64,000 bases of DNA from Siphonodentalium dalli (GCA_032622095.1 CP136065.1:246511474-246575473); one strand, 5' to 3'. Shown: positions 48,200-60,728, counted from the first letter of the stretch. Translations and numbers: made by a program. Notes: generated by a model not told the origin, from the letters alone.

Positions 48200-48290
48200 C
48201 CGGCTGTGATGGTGCCTTGCGACTCAGTCTGATGTCAATACCACACGGTTACTGAAGAAATGGCCTTGGTTCGAATCCCGCTCAATAAAA
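48200..48290 (+). repeat. tRNA-derived SINE-like fragment (tentative)
   Basis: GGTTCGAATCCCGCT is a perfect RNA polymerase III B box / T-loop. About 50 bases upstream TTGCGACTCAGTCTG vaguely resembles an A box. A full cloverleaf cannot be drawn, so this is not called a tRNA gene. Confidence 0.35.
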
Positions 48291-48439
48291 AAATGTGCAT
48301 TGTTTCAGCTTCTAAATATCGGCGGCTTGTGTGTTATATATAGTCCCAGGTATGTACACAGAGCAATGCTCGGCATGACTCGGGAGACATGTCATGTCCA
48401 TATAACATGCAACTGTGCCAAAAATCTACCATATCTCAT

Positions 48440-49018
48440 ATATATTTTGATGACCTCTGTTTGTCTGTCTGTCTGTCTGTATGTATGTATGTTTGTTTGT
48501 CATTAATACAAATCTACGATTCTCGACCGATCGGGACGAAACTTGGTACGTGTGTGTAGTTTGACCAGGCGGTGGACGTTGTCGTATTGGCGAGCCCGTG
48601 CGGCGCCCGTGCAGTGCATGCGCAGACGAGATCTCGGAAACGGGTGGAGCTATCGACTTGAAATTTACTATGTGAATGTATCTTGCCCCGGATACGAATT
48701 TTATCGGGTCGCCGAGCCCGTGCGACGCCAGCTTCGCGCATGCGCAGACGAGATCTCGGAAACGGGTGGAGCTATCGACTTGAAATTTGGTATGTGAATG
48801 TATCTTGCCCCGGATACGAATTTTATCGGGTCGCCGAGCCCGTGCGACGCCAGCTTCGCGCATGCGCAGACCAGATCTCAGAAACGAATTTTATCGGGTC
48901 GCCGAGCCCGTGCGACGCCAGCTTCGCGCATGCGCAGACCAGATCTCGGAAACGGGTGGAGCTATCGACTTGAAATTTGGTTTTTGAATAGCCAGGACAA
49001 CGTCGGGCTCATCGGCTA
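48440..49018. repeat. TGTC microsatellite followed by a GC-rich ~123-bp tandem repeat
   Basis: (TGTC)n/(TGTA)n at about 48455-48500, then three to four units carrying CGCATGCGCAGACGAGATCT, CGGAAACGGGTGGAGCTATC and GACTTGAAATTTGGTATGTG. Local GC is far above the surroundings. Long open frames on both strands are repeat artefacts. Confidence 0.9.
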
Positions 49019-49073
49019 GTATGTATATATATTTACAAAACTGCCTTAAATTATGTTTGATTTCCATTGTTAA

Positions 49074-49502
49074 AGGTACTCAATCCAATTAAACACCCCC
49101 TAAACTACTATTTCTTTGGCTTCGGGGGTAAAAAATATTTGATTCGAGTCGAGGAACCTACCCATCAAAGCTCAAGAGTGATCAGATATTGATTTTTGAA
49201 ATTTGTTATTTCAATTGTTGTGGCCCAGAAACACGCCATCAAAAGGATGGTCTTGTTCAAAACTGCGGACGAAGATGGATAACTCTAAAAACAAGTGGAT
49301 ACTCAAGTGATAATACGGCCATATTTAGTTGAACAAAATGTTAATAAATAACACGTTTTGGGAAATTTGATACCATAGTTGACAGTGGTTAGCATTATTT
49401 TGTTGCAATTAATTGATTCTGATAACTACAGCGTATTTTGAAGAAATGTTGTTGTTGTTGTATCTTGATGATATGGGGACCCTCTGATCGGATTGAGTAC
49501 CT
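49074..49502. mobile_element. Family G MITE, TTAA target site
   Basis: TTAA at 49070-49073 and 49503-49506. Ends AGGTACTCAATCCAAT and GATCGGATTGAGTACCT. Confidence 0.87.
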
Positions 49503-49516
49503 TTAAATGTAAACTT

Positions 49517-49795
49517 TAACCCTTTCTATAGTAAATACTCATAGATGAGTATAGTTCCCCTAGTAAATTTTCAGAAAATAGGTTCAACAAACGACCATAT
49601 AAGTAATTATATGAACATTTTCCACCAATTATTAGAAAGCCTTATGCACTTGTATTATCTGTTTTATCTGTTTTTCTGTCTGTCGTCTTCATGAGTATCC
49701 TGAACACCCCTACAAATTAATAATAGATCATTCAAATAATTATGTACTTTTATAACTGGTTGGGAGAATCCATCTGGTAAATAAATGGTAATATC
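49517..49795. mobile_element. Family Q element
   Basis: Begins TTAACCCTTTCTATAGTAAA and contains GGTTCAACAAACGACCATAT and CTTTTATAACTGGTTGGGAG as in the other Q copies. Confidence 0.65.
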
Positions 49796-49984
49796 CATTG
49801 CATGGCATTCTTTTAAATAAGTACTTGAACGAAATGACGGGAGGATATAATGGCATATATATATATCAGAACTCCACCCCACCCCAATTAAGGCTACAAT
49901 ATGGATAAAAGGTTCTAATTCATAGACACCACAGACATCTAAGGAAACGAACAAACTAGACAGACCTACACCACCTATCCTGCA

Positions 49985-50315
49985 AATAGTGTGTCTGTCA
50001 AAATAATGTGTCTGTCATTTACAGAATGAGGTCCACAGAGGGTAAATTTGGTGATGCTACCCTACACAGTGGGCTAGCATCACCAAATTCACCCTTTGAG
50101 GATCTCATTCTGCTTAGGCCTTATCTTCTGTGAAGTATATCTAGTCTCAAATTAACATTATTTTTAGTTACTTTTTCCTCTCTGAGAAGTTTCTATATAT
50201 CCCCTAATTTGCAGAAGATAAAATGCATAATCGAGGTTATCCTTGGTCTCCCATAGCATTTGAGGCCTAAGCAGAATGTGGTTCACAGAGGGTGAATTTG
50301 GTGATGCTAGCCCAC
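49985..50315. mobile_element. Family C element, right end lost
   Basis: GTGTGTCTGTCAAAATAATG marks a disturbed left end. The first hairpin and the core are present; the second hairpin breaks off after CTAGCCCACTGTGC. Confidence 0.75.
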
Positions 50316-50562
50316 TGTGCTGCTTTAAACTCGGTCTGATTCTGGATAGTATATCATCTGTCTTGAGTCTTGGAATTACTAATTCCCACCAACATAGATG
50401 TTCACCTTCCCAGTGACCAAGATAAGTTAGTCTTTATGACTAACTTTCTGACTTATATAGTCATTATGACTATCCTAATTAGTCATTATGTGGACAAACC
50501 TTAGACTAACATAACTTAGTCATTTTACTTTTTTCTCAGTGCATAAGCAGGCATACTATTTA

Positions 50563-51042
50563 AAGGTACTCAATCCGATAAAACTCCTCTCAATTACTAT
50601 TTCAATGGCTTCGGGGGTCAAAAATATTTGATTCGAGTCGAGGAAGTCACCCATCAAAGCCCAGATTTGTTAGATATCGATTTTAGAAATCTATTATTTT
50701 TCATTATCGGGAATTCTTTCTGGCCCAGAAGACAGTCAAAATTTCGTTATTATTACCACTTGATTATAGAGTTATCCATCCTTGTCTGTTTGAATAGAGT
50801 TTTGGCGTAAAATCTCGAGCAGGTTACCAAATTGACGGCAGTTATTAGTACTCATCTCGAGCAATTAACAAATTTCAAAAATCAATATCTAATAACTCTG
50901 AGCTTTGTTTGATGGGTTCCTCGACTCGAATCAAATATTTTTTACCCCCAAAGCCAAAGAAATAGTAATATAGGACCCTCTGATCGGATTGTTGTTGTTG
51001 GAATCTGTTGAGATGGGGACCCTCTTTACGGATTGAGTACCT
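50563..51042. mobile_element. Family G MITE, TTAA target site
   Basis: TTAA at 50559-50562 and 51043-51046. Nearly identical to the 9120-9600 copy in layout. Confidence 0.88.
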
Positions 51043-51046
51043 TTAA

Positions 51047-52229
51047 GTTCCAGTAATATAGAGAAAACGCCCTATATACAAAACCTGCTATATACTCCAA
51101 TAATAAGATAACACAAATGATTCTGCTCTTTGTTGGATATATTATCCGAACAGCTTTACAAGTGAATGGAAATTAATCAATCCTGAAAACTTATAGATGT
51201 TACAATTGTGTGAAAGAAATTATTGCCTAAAAAATATAAACCAGTTCAAAATTTGTCTGCAGAGTGTATGTAACAATAAAGAGCGTTTTTCCGTATTTTA
51301 GTGGTTCGATTCGACTTGCGTTTAAAGACCCATTTAATTTTCAAGATTTTTGTTATAGTGGGTTGATATACAGTTTTAATAACAATCTATGATATAAAAT
51401 ATTATTAAAATACTATAATTCATCACCATTTGGAACGTCTGTATCTCAGAAGATGCCATGCATAGAGTAATAGAAAATAGCTGAAATCATAGAAACAATA
51501 TCCCCCTGTCTCACTCCCAGAATGCAACACAATTCAAATTAAGATATAGAGTTATTCCCCTTCCATTGAAAATAATAGACTTTACAGAATCTTAAGCACA
51601 AAAAACACATCGGTACACCAACAAGAACAACATGTTCACATTTTACTACACTGATGAGTTGATAATATAATGCTTTGGAGCTTCCTAGCTCTTTCAAATG
51701 GTATATACTATGGCATATATTTTATATAATGTGATCTGGTGGAGTGGTGGTTCGAAAATTATGTGGGCCTTAAATCAAACAAAGTACCGTATTGGTCCCC
51801 GGAACATGACAATGTTCAACGAGCAAGATCTACTCAGTTAACCTTGAGGTTTGGATGATATATGTCACTTTAAATAACGCTTCCGGGATCGCGAACATGT
51901 GAGTTGATGCTGGTTGATGTGTGATTATTTACCAGTGATCTGATGATATTGGATGCGGTTACAGGGCGTGTCAATTTGTCCAGAATAGGGGATATTCAAT
52001 AGAGTTATCCCCCTTCCGTAATGTTTGGGATAGTTTCGTGTGAAATATGATACGTTTATGCAATCAATTGACTGTCATTAGTGTACATACCAAGCTGTTC
52101 ACACAAATGCAAAGATTGTCTTTGAGCGATAATTACATGCAATAATTAGACACCAATTAAACCATGTAGCACCGTTGTCAATCAAAGTACACACCACGCC
52201 CTATTTCAATGTCTGACACTGGGCGATGG
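51047..52229. other. Intergenic, upstream of sideroflexin
   Basis: No repeats or open frames of note. Likely holds the sideroflexin promoter region. Confidence 0.45.
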
Positions 52230-52237
52230 TATATAAG
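52230..52237 (+). promoter_or_regulatory. Candidate TATA box of the sideroflexin gene
   Basis: TATATAAG lies about 108 bases before the ATG, inside GGTATATAAGTC. Transcription would start near 52260 and leave a short 5' leader. Placement is the only support. Confidence 0.4.
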
Positions 52238-52337
52238 TCATTAGCATCGACCAATGCGTTTTATTTATAGATCGCATGCAGCAGAGGGATAACTTTGTTT
52301 ACGTAGCACACGCTGCAGGTAATGTCGCACTAACACG

Positions 52338-54320
52338 ATGGATAGAGTGAGTCTGAAGAACCCGGTGTGGGATTTGAAGACATTCGGGGACAGAGTTCGG
52401 TATTATAGCTGGGTGACAGACCCCAGACTCAGCCTGATTCCGACCCAGACGCTGTATGGGGCCAAGGACATGTTGGAGCGGTATCGGACTCACACCGAGC
52501 CGCCGGGGACGACGGTGTCACAGGTCCGTCGCGCGCACCAGATGTATCTGTCAGCATTCCACCCAGATTCTGGAGAACTGCAGAACTTCATCGGCAGAAT
52601 GTCATTCCAGGTTAGTTGCTCAAATAAACGTAGGCCCCTACATATTAATAAAATGGCTAATCCACCCCCCCCCCCCGCAACTAGAACTTTGTGGGGGGAA
52701 GCCAAGGGGTATACTGGAAATTGTCTGGAATCAGCTTGTCCGTCCGACCGTCTGTCCATGCCAACGAAATGGGTTTATGCGGTATGAACTTTAGGTGCTA
52801 TTTGAGTTTATGAGCTTAAGCCATTAAGCATTTGTCCCCAATGTCATAGTATAACTGTTGTTTGGGTCTTTAAATCATTCACAACTTTCTAAAAAAAACT
52901 ATCCCCTTCTTTCGACTTAGAAAATATTTTTTTCTATTCACAAATCTTGTATAAAGATTCAAAAACATGAGAAGCTGACCCCATCTGGACGTTGGAAGTC
53001 CGCGGGGTTAATTAGTCCAATGGTTTCGATAATCCGCACGATCATTAGTCCAATGTTTCGATACTATAAGTCCGATATTTCGATAATGCGGTACCCGTTA
53101 GTCCAATGTTTCGATACTCAAGCTATAGTGTTCGGTAATCCGAGCGATCGTTATACATGTATATAGTCCGATTATTTTTTCCCGCACGCTTCGCCCTTCT
53201 TGACCTATAGCCTATTTTGTTTCGTTCTAGGTTCAATCGAGCCTCCGAGGGCCCATTGGTCGGAGATTTCGATAATCCGAGGGCCCATAAGTTTGATGAT
53301 TTGAGTTCAATGACATCGGTTGTTCGATAGTCCGATCGAGGGTTCACTAGTCAGGTGGCCAAGTAATCCATGCATCGGTTTTGGTATTCTATATATAGTT
53401 TTATTCTGTAATCAGCAACGAGCATGTTCGACACCTAGAGGTGGCCGCACGACGCCCACCGACGCAAGAAATAACTCCGCCAAAGTAACAGTATGCAGAA
53501 ATTTCCGCCATATGTGGGCTTTATCGGTAGGCCTATAGGGCTATCGCGATATGCCTTTTTTTCTTCATTATTTTCCCAACGCTTCGCCCTTATTGACCTA
53601 GCCTATTTTGTTTCGTTCTAGGTTCCAGGTGGGATGGTTCTTATCGGTGCTATGGTGACATTCTATCGATCAAATTTAGCCGTGGTGTTTTGGCAGTTCA
53701 TGAATCAGTCGTTCAATGCGTTAGTAAACTACACAAATAGGAATGCTAAGTCTGACGTCACACCAAAGAAGATTGCTGTTGCTTACGTCAGCGCTACGTC
53801 ATGTGCTCTGGTCACAGCTCTTGGTTTAAAGACCGTCCTTTCAAAACGGGCACCTGTTCTTATGCAAAGACTCGTTCCTTATTCGGCGGTGGTCGCGGCC
53901 AATATCGCCAACATCCCGTTAATGAGACAAAGCGAGATTACAGACGGTGTCGCTGTTTATGACGAGAACGGAAACGAGGTGACCACGTCCAAATACGCAG
54001 CCGTTAAAGGAATCACACAAGTAACTATTTCACGGATTTTGATCTGTACACCCGGGATGGTGATCCAACCGATCGCCATGGAGTGGTTAGAGAGGAAACC
54101 ATTCCTCGCGAAGAATAAGTTCTTGACGCCAGTATTACAAGTGCTGTTCTCCGGAGTGCTTTTGTTAGGAATGGTTCCAATAGGGTGCTCGCTATTTCCA
54201 CAAAAATGCTCAATAAGATTTGACGAACTTTCCAAAATGGACAAAGAACAAATGGACCTTGTTAAAGCGAAACTTGGGTCTAACGTGCCAGAGAGATTAT
54301 ATTTCAACAAAGGGTTGTGA
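52338..54320 (+). CDS. SFXN2: Sideroflexin (SFXN2-like), two exons, complete
   Basis: Join 52338-52610 and 53622-54320: 323 residues, the usual family length. Sideroflexins are mitochondrial inner-membrane proteins; SFXN1 and SFXN3 carry serine for one-carbon metabolism, and SFXN2 is linked to iron and heme homeostasis. In the sequence: FHPDSGE with the family HPD at 75-77, GRMSFQ at the exon end, NQSFNALVNYTNRNA (119-133), NIPLMRQ (188-194), ITQVTISRI (222-230), LFPQKC (282-287) and the terminal YFNKGL. Hydrophobic segments lie near 96-115, 145-163 and 260-282. The ATG has A at -3 and G at +4 and an in-frame TAA 18 nt upstream. The intron is phase 0 (CAG/GTTAGT..TTCTAG). Vertebrate sideroflexin genes have many introns, so one intron is unusual and may point to a retrocopy. 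Paralogue choice is by eye. Confidence 0.93.
52640..52790. repeat. Poly-C hairpin repeat in sideroflexin intron
   Basis: C run, GCAACTAGAACTTTG, G run, then GGGTATACTGGAAATTGTC and CAGCTTGTCCGTCCG. It is the inverse of the 46780-46840 repeat. Confidence 0.75.
53005..53345. repeat. Sideroflexin intron: TTAGTCCAATGTTTCGATA repeats and duplicated acceptor
   Basis: TAGTCCAATGTTTCGATA variants recur about five times. At 53187-53232 the block CGCTTCGCCCTTCTTGACC to TTTTGTTTCGTTCTAGGTTC nearly repeats 53580-53626, the genuine polypyrimidine tract and acceptor of exon 2. Confidence 0.88.
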
Positions 54321-54644
54321 TGAATGGTGAACTTATACACTCCAGAATTCCATTGTTCTGAGAAATCCTACCCATATAACCTATTTTATATAGATATTAT
54401 ATATAAACCATTTTTACAGGCCTTTTATTCTCAATAAGGACATCCCCTGTTCATCTTAGCTTCGAATTTTCATTTTGATTTAGTTATGTACAATAAGTCA
54501 ACAGAAGATTACAGCCCCATGGCTATTTAAACTAAATTTGTTCATGATTGTATTATAATCTTATGATCAAACTACTACAGGAAGAAAATGTATACCCATG
54601 CATATGATCCCCCATCTATATTTGAGTAGCAATGTGTGTGATAC
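54321..54644. other. Sideroflexin 3' flank
   Basis: No canonical AATAAA seen in the first 300 bases; AATAAG occurs near 54434 and 54491. No long A tract that would mark a fresh retrocopy. Confidence 0.5.
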
Positions 54645-56480
54645 ACTCTCAGAAAAACAATTCAAGTTTGGATCCGCGGAGAAACTAATACCAAAATAGA
54701 ACTTAGCAGTTTGGTTCCACGCTTCTTTAGTTTCATCTGGAACCAAATTCCCAAGTTTGGTTCTTTAATGAACCCACCGAATCCAATATGTGTGTGGGCA
54801 CACGAACTAGCTTAAATGTTCTAGCTATTCTAAAATGTCAAATTTGTACACGTGGTTGGGGTTAAGATGGTTTGGGGAAGATTAGATCAAGCGTCATTCC
54901 TTTGAAATACCAACACACTTACGCCTAGAATGTTTTGCATTCATATTTGACCTCTAATCATTGGATTGCTGGCGGGCGGGGTTACTCTAGTCCTCATATC
55001 ACAAATTGGAGAAACAAAGTATGGAACAAACACTTTAAAAAGTATAATTCGATATATCCTTCAGACATCATGACATATTTCGGTGTCTATTCGGTCAATC
55101 AACAATGTGTGATATAATTTTTGAACATTATAACGTAATTACGAACCAATAGAACATTCAGAAACAACGTCACATCAAACGTGCTTATAATTGTATCGTA
55201 GTACCATTACAGCACAGTGTTTCCACGAACACTCATAATTCTTTCCTAGTCGGCATTTAATGAACCAGATTGGGAACCCAAAGGAACTATTTGGTTCCAT
55301 GTTCTGGTTCTATCTGGAGAACCAGATAGAGAACTAAAGCAGGCCACAGTGGTTCTCCCCCCTCAGGACAAACATTTTGGTTACATGTGGAATCATAATG
55401 TCTGTTATCACGGGGTCTCAGCTGCCCCGTGAGAACTGGTTCGCATTCAGTTTCGTCAATGTCACGGTGCGCGCTTGCAATTTCACAACAAATGGACAAG
55501 AATTTGCAGAAAATGGTAAGCATCTCTATCGTTATCAAGGATATAATATATGTGTGAGCGTTCGTCGATGGTTGGCCAAAACTTCGAAATATCGAACCGA
55601 TCAGCAATACTTGGTGATTATATGACAATGTCTGTTTTTAAATGCTATTTTCGCTACAAAAGCACACTTTACCAGCTGGGTTTTGCTAAACTTTCACCGA
55701 GACGACCAAAGCAGGTCAAATTGATTCTCCCTTTACACGGTGGGGAATCACGTGGTTTCGAGGTTAGTGAGCACCACACATTCAAAATGTGTAAACGCAC
55801 AAAACCTTAATATACGAGGAACTGGCACAAAACATCGCAGTTTGACTGTTACGAGCATATGCCAGTTTATTGTTGAAACAAGTTGATACCTTATTTGTTC
55901 GGAAATAGTTGGTGGTTTTCTATAACATTCTGACCAAAGTTGCCAGTCGGAAGTGCGTGGAATACACCAGTCCATACATCTTGGAGAATCCTTCGACTGA
56001 CAACTTTGGTCAGAATGTTAGAGCAAACAAATGTGAATTTGGACATAAATGGGTTATCAGCTTGTTTGAAAAAATAGTATAGCGTTTATCTGTCAAAATA
56101 ATATGTAATATATCATATCTTAGTTTATACCTGTTTTCCTCGCTTTTTTTCTGGTCGCGTTTTATATCGCCTCGGCCAGTTTGAATGCGTGATACTCATC
56201 AACTCGAAACCCCGTGATTCCCCACTGTGTAAAGGTAGAATCAATCTGAACTGCTTTGGTTGTCTATGTGGTTCTCCGAACAGAACCAGAACATGGAACC
56301 AAAAAGTTCATTTGGGTCCCCCACCATGCTTTAGAAACAAGTTTGGTTTCATGTGGAAACCGAATTTCTGTTGAAGAACCAAAATGTATGTTGGATTCTT
56401 CGTTTGCTTCTCTATACTGGGAGAAACACGGAAACCAGTTTTGGTTCCTCGGAGAACCAAGTTTTCTCTGTGTGCATTTA
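54645..56480. mobile_element. Large foldback element rich in GGTTCC/GGAACC, about 1.8 kb
   Basis: Outer ends CTCAGAAAAACAATTCAAG and CGGAGAACCAAGTTTTCTC are imperfect inverses. Inner inverted pairs: 55262-55350 with 56252-56330, 55714-55785 with 56180-56250 (CACGTGGTTTCGAG / CTCGAAACCCCGTG), and 55927-55946 with 55998-56020 (CATTCTGACCAAAGTTG / CAACTTTGGTCAGAATG). No transposase frame. Confidence 0.75.
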
Positions 56481-56999
56481 TTGTGGTCTGGAAAGAGCAT
56501 ACATATTGCATGGTAGAAAATCATCGCCTTGGGTTCCCACGTAAAAGACTATTTACGAGTGGAAGGATAAACAATCTGTATATAGGTAGCAGAACCGGTT
56601 GATAACGCTTTGCATGTTTCCCCTTCTTTGGGTATCGATGATATCGAAAGAATGATTTGTGTACCCACGCGCGGTCTCTGCAGTGTTGATCAGGGTTTAC
56701 CCAGGCCTAAAATCCCCAGATGCACGCGGACCTTATTTGGTCCGAACGAGAATATAGAGAATGAATACCATTCTTAAGTTCATGGTCCTGTTGAATTGCT
56801 ATGATGTTGGTGGGTGAAAATGATGCTGCTAAGAAACAATACCGCGTTATTTTTTCTAAAGTTTTCATTTTCGCGATGTTTGGATAATTGAGCAGACTGA
56901 GCGATTTGTGGAAATGTTAGTGCGGTATCTCTATGAGACGATCAATGAAAATACATATTCTAAAATATGTTAATAATGGCTGCGCAGCATGCTGTTTGG
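56481..56999. other. Intergenic, nothing recognised
   Basis: A single sequence (CATGGTCCTGTTGAATTGCT near 56780) is the inverse of the 31-bp repeat at 58245. Confidence 0.4.
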
Positions 57000-57003
57000 T
57001 TAA

Positions 57004-57380
57004 AGTGATTTGAAACACTCCGGCAGAATGATCAAAGATAAATGGAGAATAATCTTACTCAAAGTAGTTATTTTTACGAATATTAATCCAAATTGACAAC
57101 ACACACCGTCATTCTTATATATTTATTAAATGCAAATGACGTTAGGTTGCAAAATCGTTTGCGTTCGTTTATAGCCGATTGTTGCGTCCCGAATTGAGAT
57201 GTAAATATTTACAATTTAGCGTAGTTCAGACGATGTTTTCTGTGGTGTGGTATGGTCGATTTCTTTGAACTTGTCGGTAATGTTAGTAGAATGCTACATT
57301 CTGCAGGTTGGCATATGAGCCTGAGAACTAACGCATAAGTTTATTGCAATCGATCAAGTCCATAACATGCACATGATATT
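57004..57380. mobile_element. Family K element
   Basis: TTAA-AGTGATTTGAAACACTCCGG on the left. The right end is less well kept (ACATGATATTAA). Confidence 0.75.
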
Positions 57381-57873
57381 AACGGTAGACCCAGAACATC
57401 TGTGCTCCATTGCACAGCTGAGTATATCACTCTGCAGATGGTCTGATGTCATTATAATGTAATTGGTTTAATAGAGATGCCAGCCTTCAACATAAACAAT
57501 GCCTGTGATTTTTTGACAGCTCTGCTATATAATTGATATTAATGGGTCAGCAGTGAGGTGTGTTATCTTGATGGATGTTGTTGGTATAATTTGATACATT
57601 ATCATTGTAAACTTAACTTGGACTCTCTTAACCCAAGTATTCCATGTCCATATCACCTTTTCACATTTAACCCAAGGCGGTGGTGGTGAAGCATTACAAA
57701 TCCTGTGCCAGTGCATTCTCTTATATAAATGCGAGTGACCCATAAATTCCAATAATTTGTGTTATGTACATTTGTCTATAATAGTACATAACAGTATAGT
57801 CTATAATTCAACATCAAAACTCTCATTTATGATTCCGATCATAGTAATTTACTATCGCCAAGTGATGGGTTAA

Positions 57874-58136
57874 AGACATATTATGTATTTGTTCGGGTGC
57901 GTGAAACTGATAGGTTAGTATTCAGGCGCTATGCCAACTGGAGGAATGTAGCATTCTACTAACATCACTGAAAATCTCAAGCAAATCGACCGTACCACTC
58001 CATGGAAAACATTGTCTGAACTACGCTAAATTGTAAATATTTACTACTCGAATCGGGACACTTCTATCGGCGATAAACTAACGAAAACGATTTCGCCATC
58101 GACTGTCACTGCATTTAAATAATGTTTCACATCACT
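57874..58136. mobile_element. Family K element, inverted and shortened
   Basis: TTAA at 57870-57873 and 58137-58140. AGACATATTATG at the left and TGTTTCACATCACT at the right. Preceded by a family S fragment at 57685-57740. Confidence 0.8.
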
Positions 58137-58244
58137 TTAACATCTGCCGATCGTGATCGGCCTCTCGTTTTTTCTATCTAATATCGATATTAGATCGTTG
58201 TTATTACCTGAAATTTATTGAAAATGGCGTACAGTACCCCTTTA

Positions 58245-58490
58245 ACATCACCCAACATCATAGCAATTCAACAGGACCCACCGACATCATAGAAATTCAG
58301 CAGGACCCACCAACACCATATATAAAAATTCAACAGGACCCAACAACATCATAGCAAACAAACAGGACCCACCAACATCATATATAGCAATTCAGAAGGA
58401 CCCACCAACATTATAGCAATTCGGGAGGACCCACCATCATATAAATTCAGAAGGACCCACCAACATCATATCAGACAAGCAGGACCATTT
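58245..58490. repeat. 31-bp tandem repeat, about 8 copies
   Basis: Unit CACCAACATCATAGCAATTC followed by AACAGGACCCA, with TATA-containing variants. Confidence 0.92.
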
Positions 58491-60728
58491 AACCATGCAT
58501 GGGTGATGCTGTAGCTGAGCAATCGTATGTAGTATTCGTGTGCAATGAAGACCCTCAGACAACTTACTATACGGTCCTGGTGTTTACATGTACATTAAAT
58601 GCTAAAATGACATATTATGTAACACACTTTTACCAAGTAATTCTAAGTAATTTGATATATATAGTTTATAGTGTCATATATAATTGCCTGTACAAAAGAC
58701 AACCATATATACGTGCCATTTCCAAACAACTGTGTGCATGGTTGCATGCATAATGCCGACGCAGCATAAAATATATCAGTGTCGTATTTATAGGTAGGAA
58801 TGTAAATCTTCCGGGCCACATACATGAATACAGGGGCGTTGTCTTTTCGATTAAGATGCATGTTATGTTGGTTATAATCCCCTGTTCCCTGCCTTCGATT
58901 ATACGTTTATAACTTTTACGCGCTGTGGATATAAGGTTATATATTTCTGTTGTATATCGTGACAGAAGCCGCGCAGGTGCAACATTAAAGACCATGTGTC
59001 CGTGCATTCTCTTATATATGCGAGTCTAGAAAACCCTAGATTGAATGTGTTATATACCAAGGTTGTAAACATTTTATTTCATTTACGATCGCGCTGCATG
59101 AGCATACACAAACCTCTGAGAATGTTAAAATTACAGCCACATAATTCACATATACGGCCAGGACTTTCCCTGGTTTTGTGTCCGTTTCCGAACACAGTTA
59201 TAACGCTATCGGCATATATAGCAAAGGGGTGGGGTAGAGAAAGTTCGGAAATGTTTATATCACAATTAATTTTCCAAATATAGTTTCACTTGGTTTTACA
59301 ACAGTTTTCAATACAGATAGGCAGCTATACCCCTGAACCAGACCCAAATACTCAACTCCGGAAAACCCTAGGGTTTCAAACCTGCATGGCACACAATCAT
59401 TTCCAACTGGAAATTGATGACGGATGACTGTTACACTCCATATATTAGACAGAAAGTAGGAATATATTTTAACAACTCATCTTTTGGTATGAAAGTTCCA
59501 ACTATACATGCATGTTGTATTCGCTGGAGAAGCATATTTCTCATTATAAAACTTAGTTGCGGTGCAACAATGGCACAGCAATTACCTGGAACCCTGAGGG
59601 TGAAACTGCACGAGACTCAGGTTTGTGTATATAGCTTTGTATTGTGGTTAATTGAAGAATATGCGGTGTCATTTTCAAATTACAAAGCCAAAACCTGGCT
59701 GTAGTAATAGGAGAAAGGGTTGTTCATTACCGTCAGTCGCAACGTCGGTCACACGTGTTTTATAACGAGATACAGTATACCTAACCATTGGTATAAGATA
59801 CACCACATGTATGCTATATGGTGGTTTATATAGAGGAGAGCACTCGAGTTAATTGAATTCTTTTCAGGGGATAAACCTTACATTATATATTTTGTTCCCA
59901 TTATCTCCAATCCAAGTGCTTGTCTACGCTGTTTTATTATTTGAGTTTTTAGTCTATGTCCCACACTTATACCCTGTATATAGGATACACTGGTGTAAAT
60001 ATTGTTCGGAGTGACATCTAGGAGAGAATAAAATAGACACTAATTGCATGGTCAATAGCCTTGTGTGTTTTTGCATAAAAATGCATCACACCTCTTCCCT
60101 ATGATTTCCATAGGTGAAATAGCCATTAGCACAGGAATTAACCAATTGTAGTGAAGTTTGAATTTTGTGGTGTGTCAAAAATATTACATTATTTGTCAAA
60201 AAATATTACATTATTTTTAGGACCTATAGGATTTATATTGTAAACAGTATACGCTAAAACGTTCGCACTGAGGCCCATTGTAAATATTTACATCAGTGCA
60301 ATCTATACAGTGTACATTAGCTGCAGCAGTGCATATCGTAACGGTATCTCCTTGGACAAGAGACGCGGTCGGTAAAAATTGCATTATAGACCTACATGCG
60401 GTAAACGAGCACCAAATTGGGAGTTGGTGGGTATTATTATTAGAAATCGATGCATGATATCCACGAACATAATTATTTCCAGAACTGGGTTAATTCCTCG
60501 TCGGATGATGGAATTAAATGACATCGATGCTATTTGTTATATGTGATATAATCGGTGTGTACTGTGACGTGCCCCTTAAAGCAATTTGAAACAATGTTAA
60601 ACTGTTCATGGAGTGTGATGTAGATGAATGTAAGTGCAGCTAATGTATCCCTGTCAGTGTTTCATTTCGTTTATATTGGCCTACGTACTTGTATTGCGGT
60701 CGTCTGAGAATGGAGAAAGACAGTTATA
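58491..60728. other. Intergenic, nothing recognised
   Basis: A family S fragment lies at about 58978-59025. Several open frames of 80-110 codons lack any recognisable family. A possible gene with short exons cannot be excluded. Confidence 0.4.

Noticed and set aside
48200-48290. Functional tRNA gene
   Set aside because: A perfect B box is present, but no acceptor stem or anticodon arm can be paired; kept only as a possible SINE fragment.
48426-49019. Overlapping open frames of 66-145 codons on both strands
   Set aside because: All follow the GC-rich 123-bp repeat; the same Arg/Ala-rich motifs recur because the DNA recurs.
53957-54340. 127-codon minus-strand frame opposite sideroflexin exon 2
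   Set aside because: Antisense shadow of a strongly conserved coding exon.
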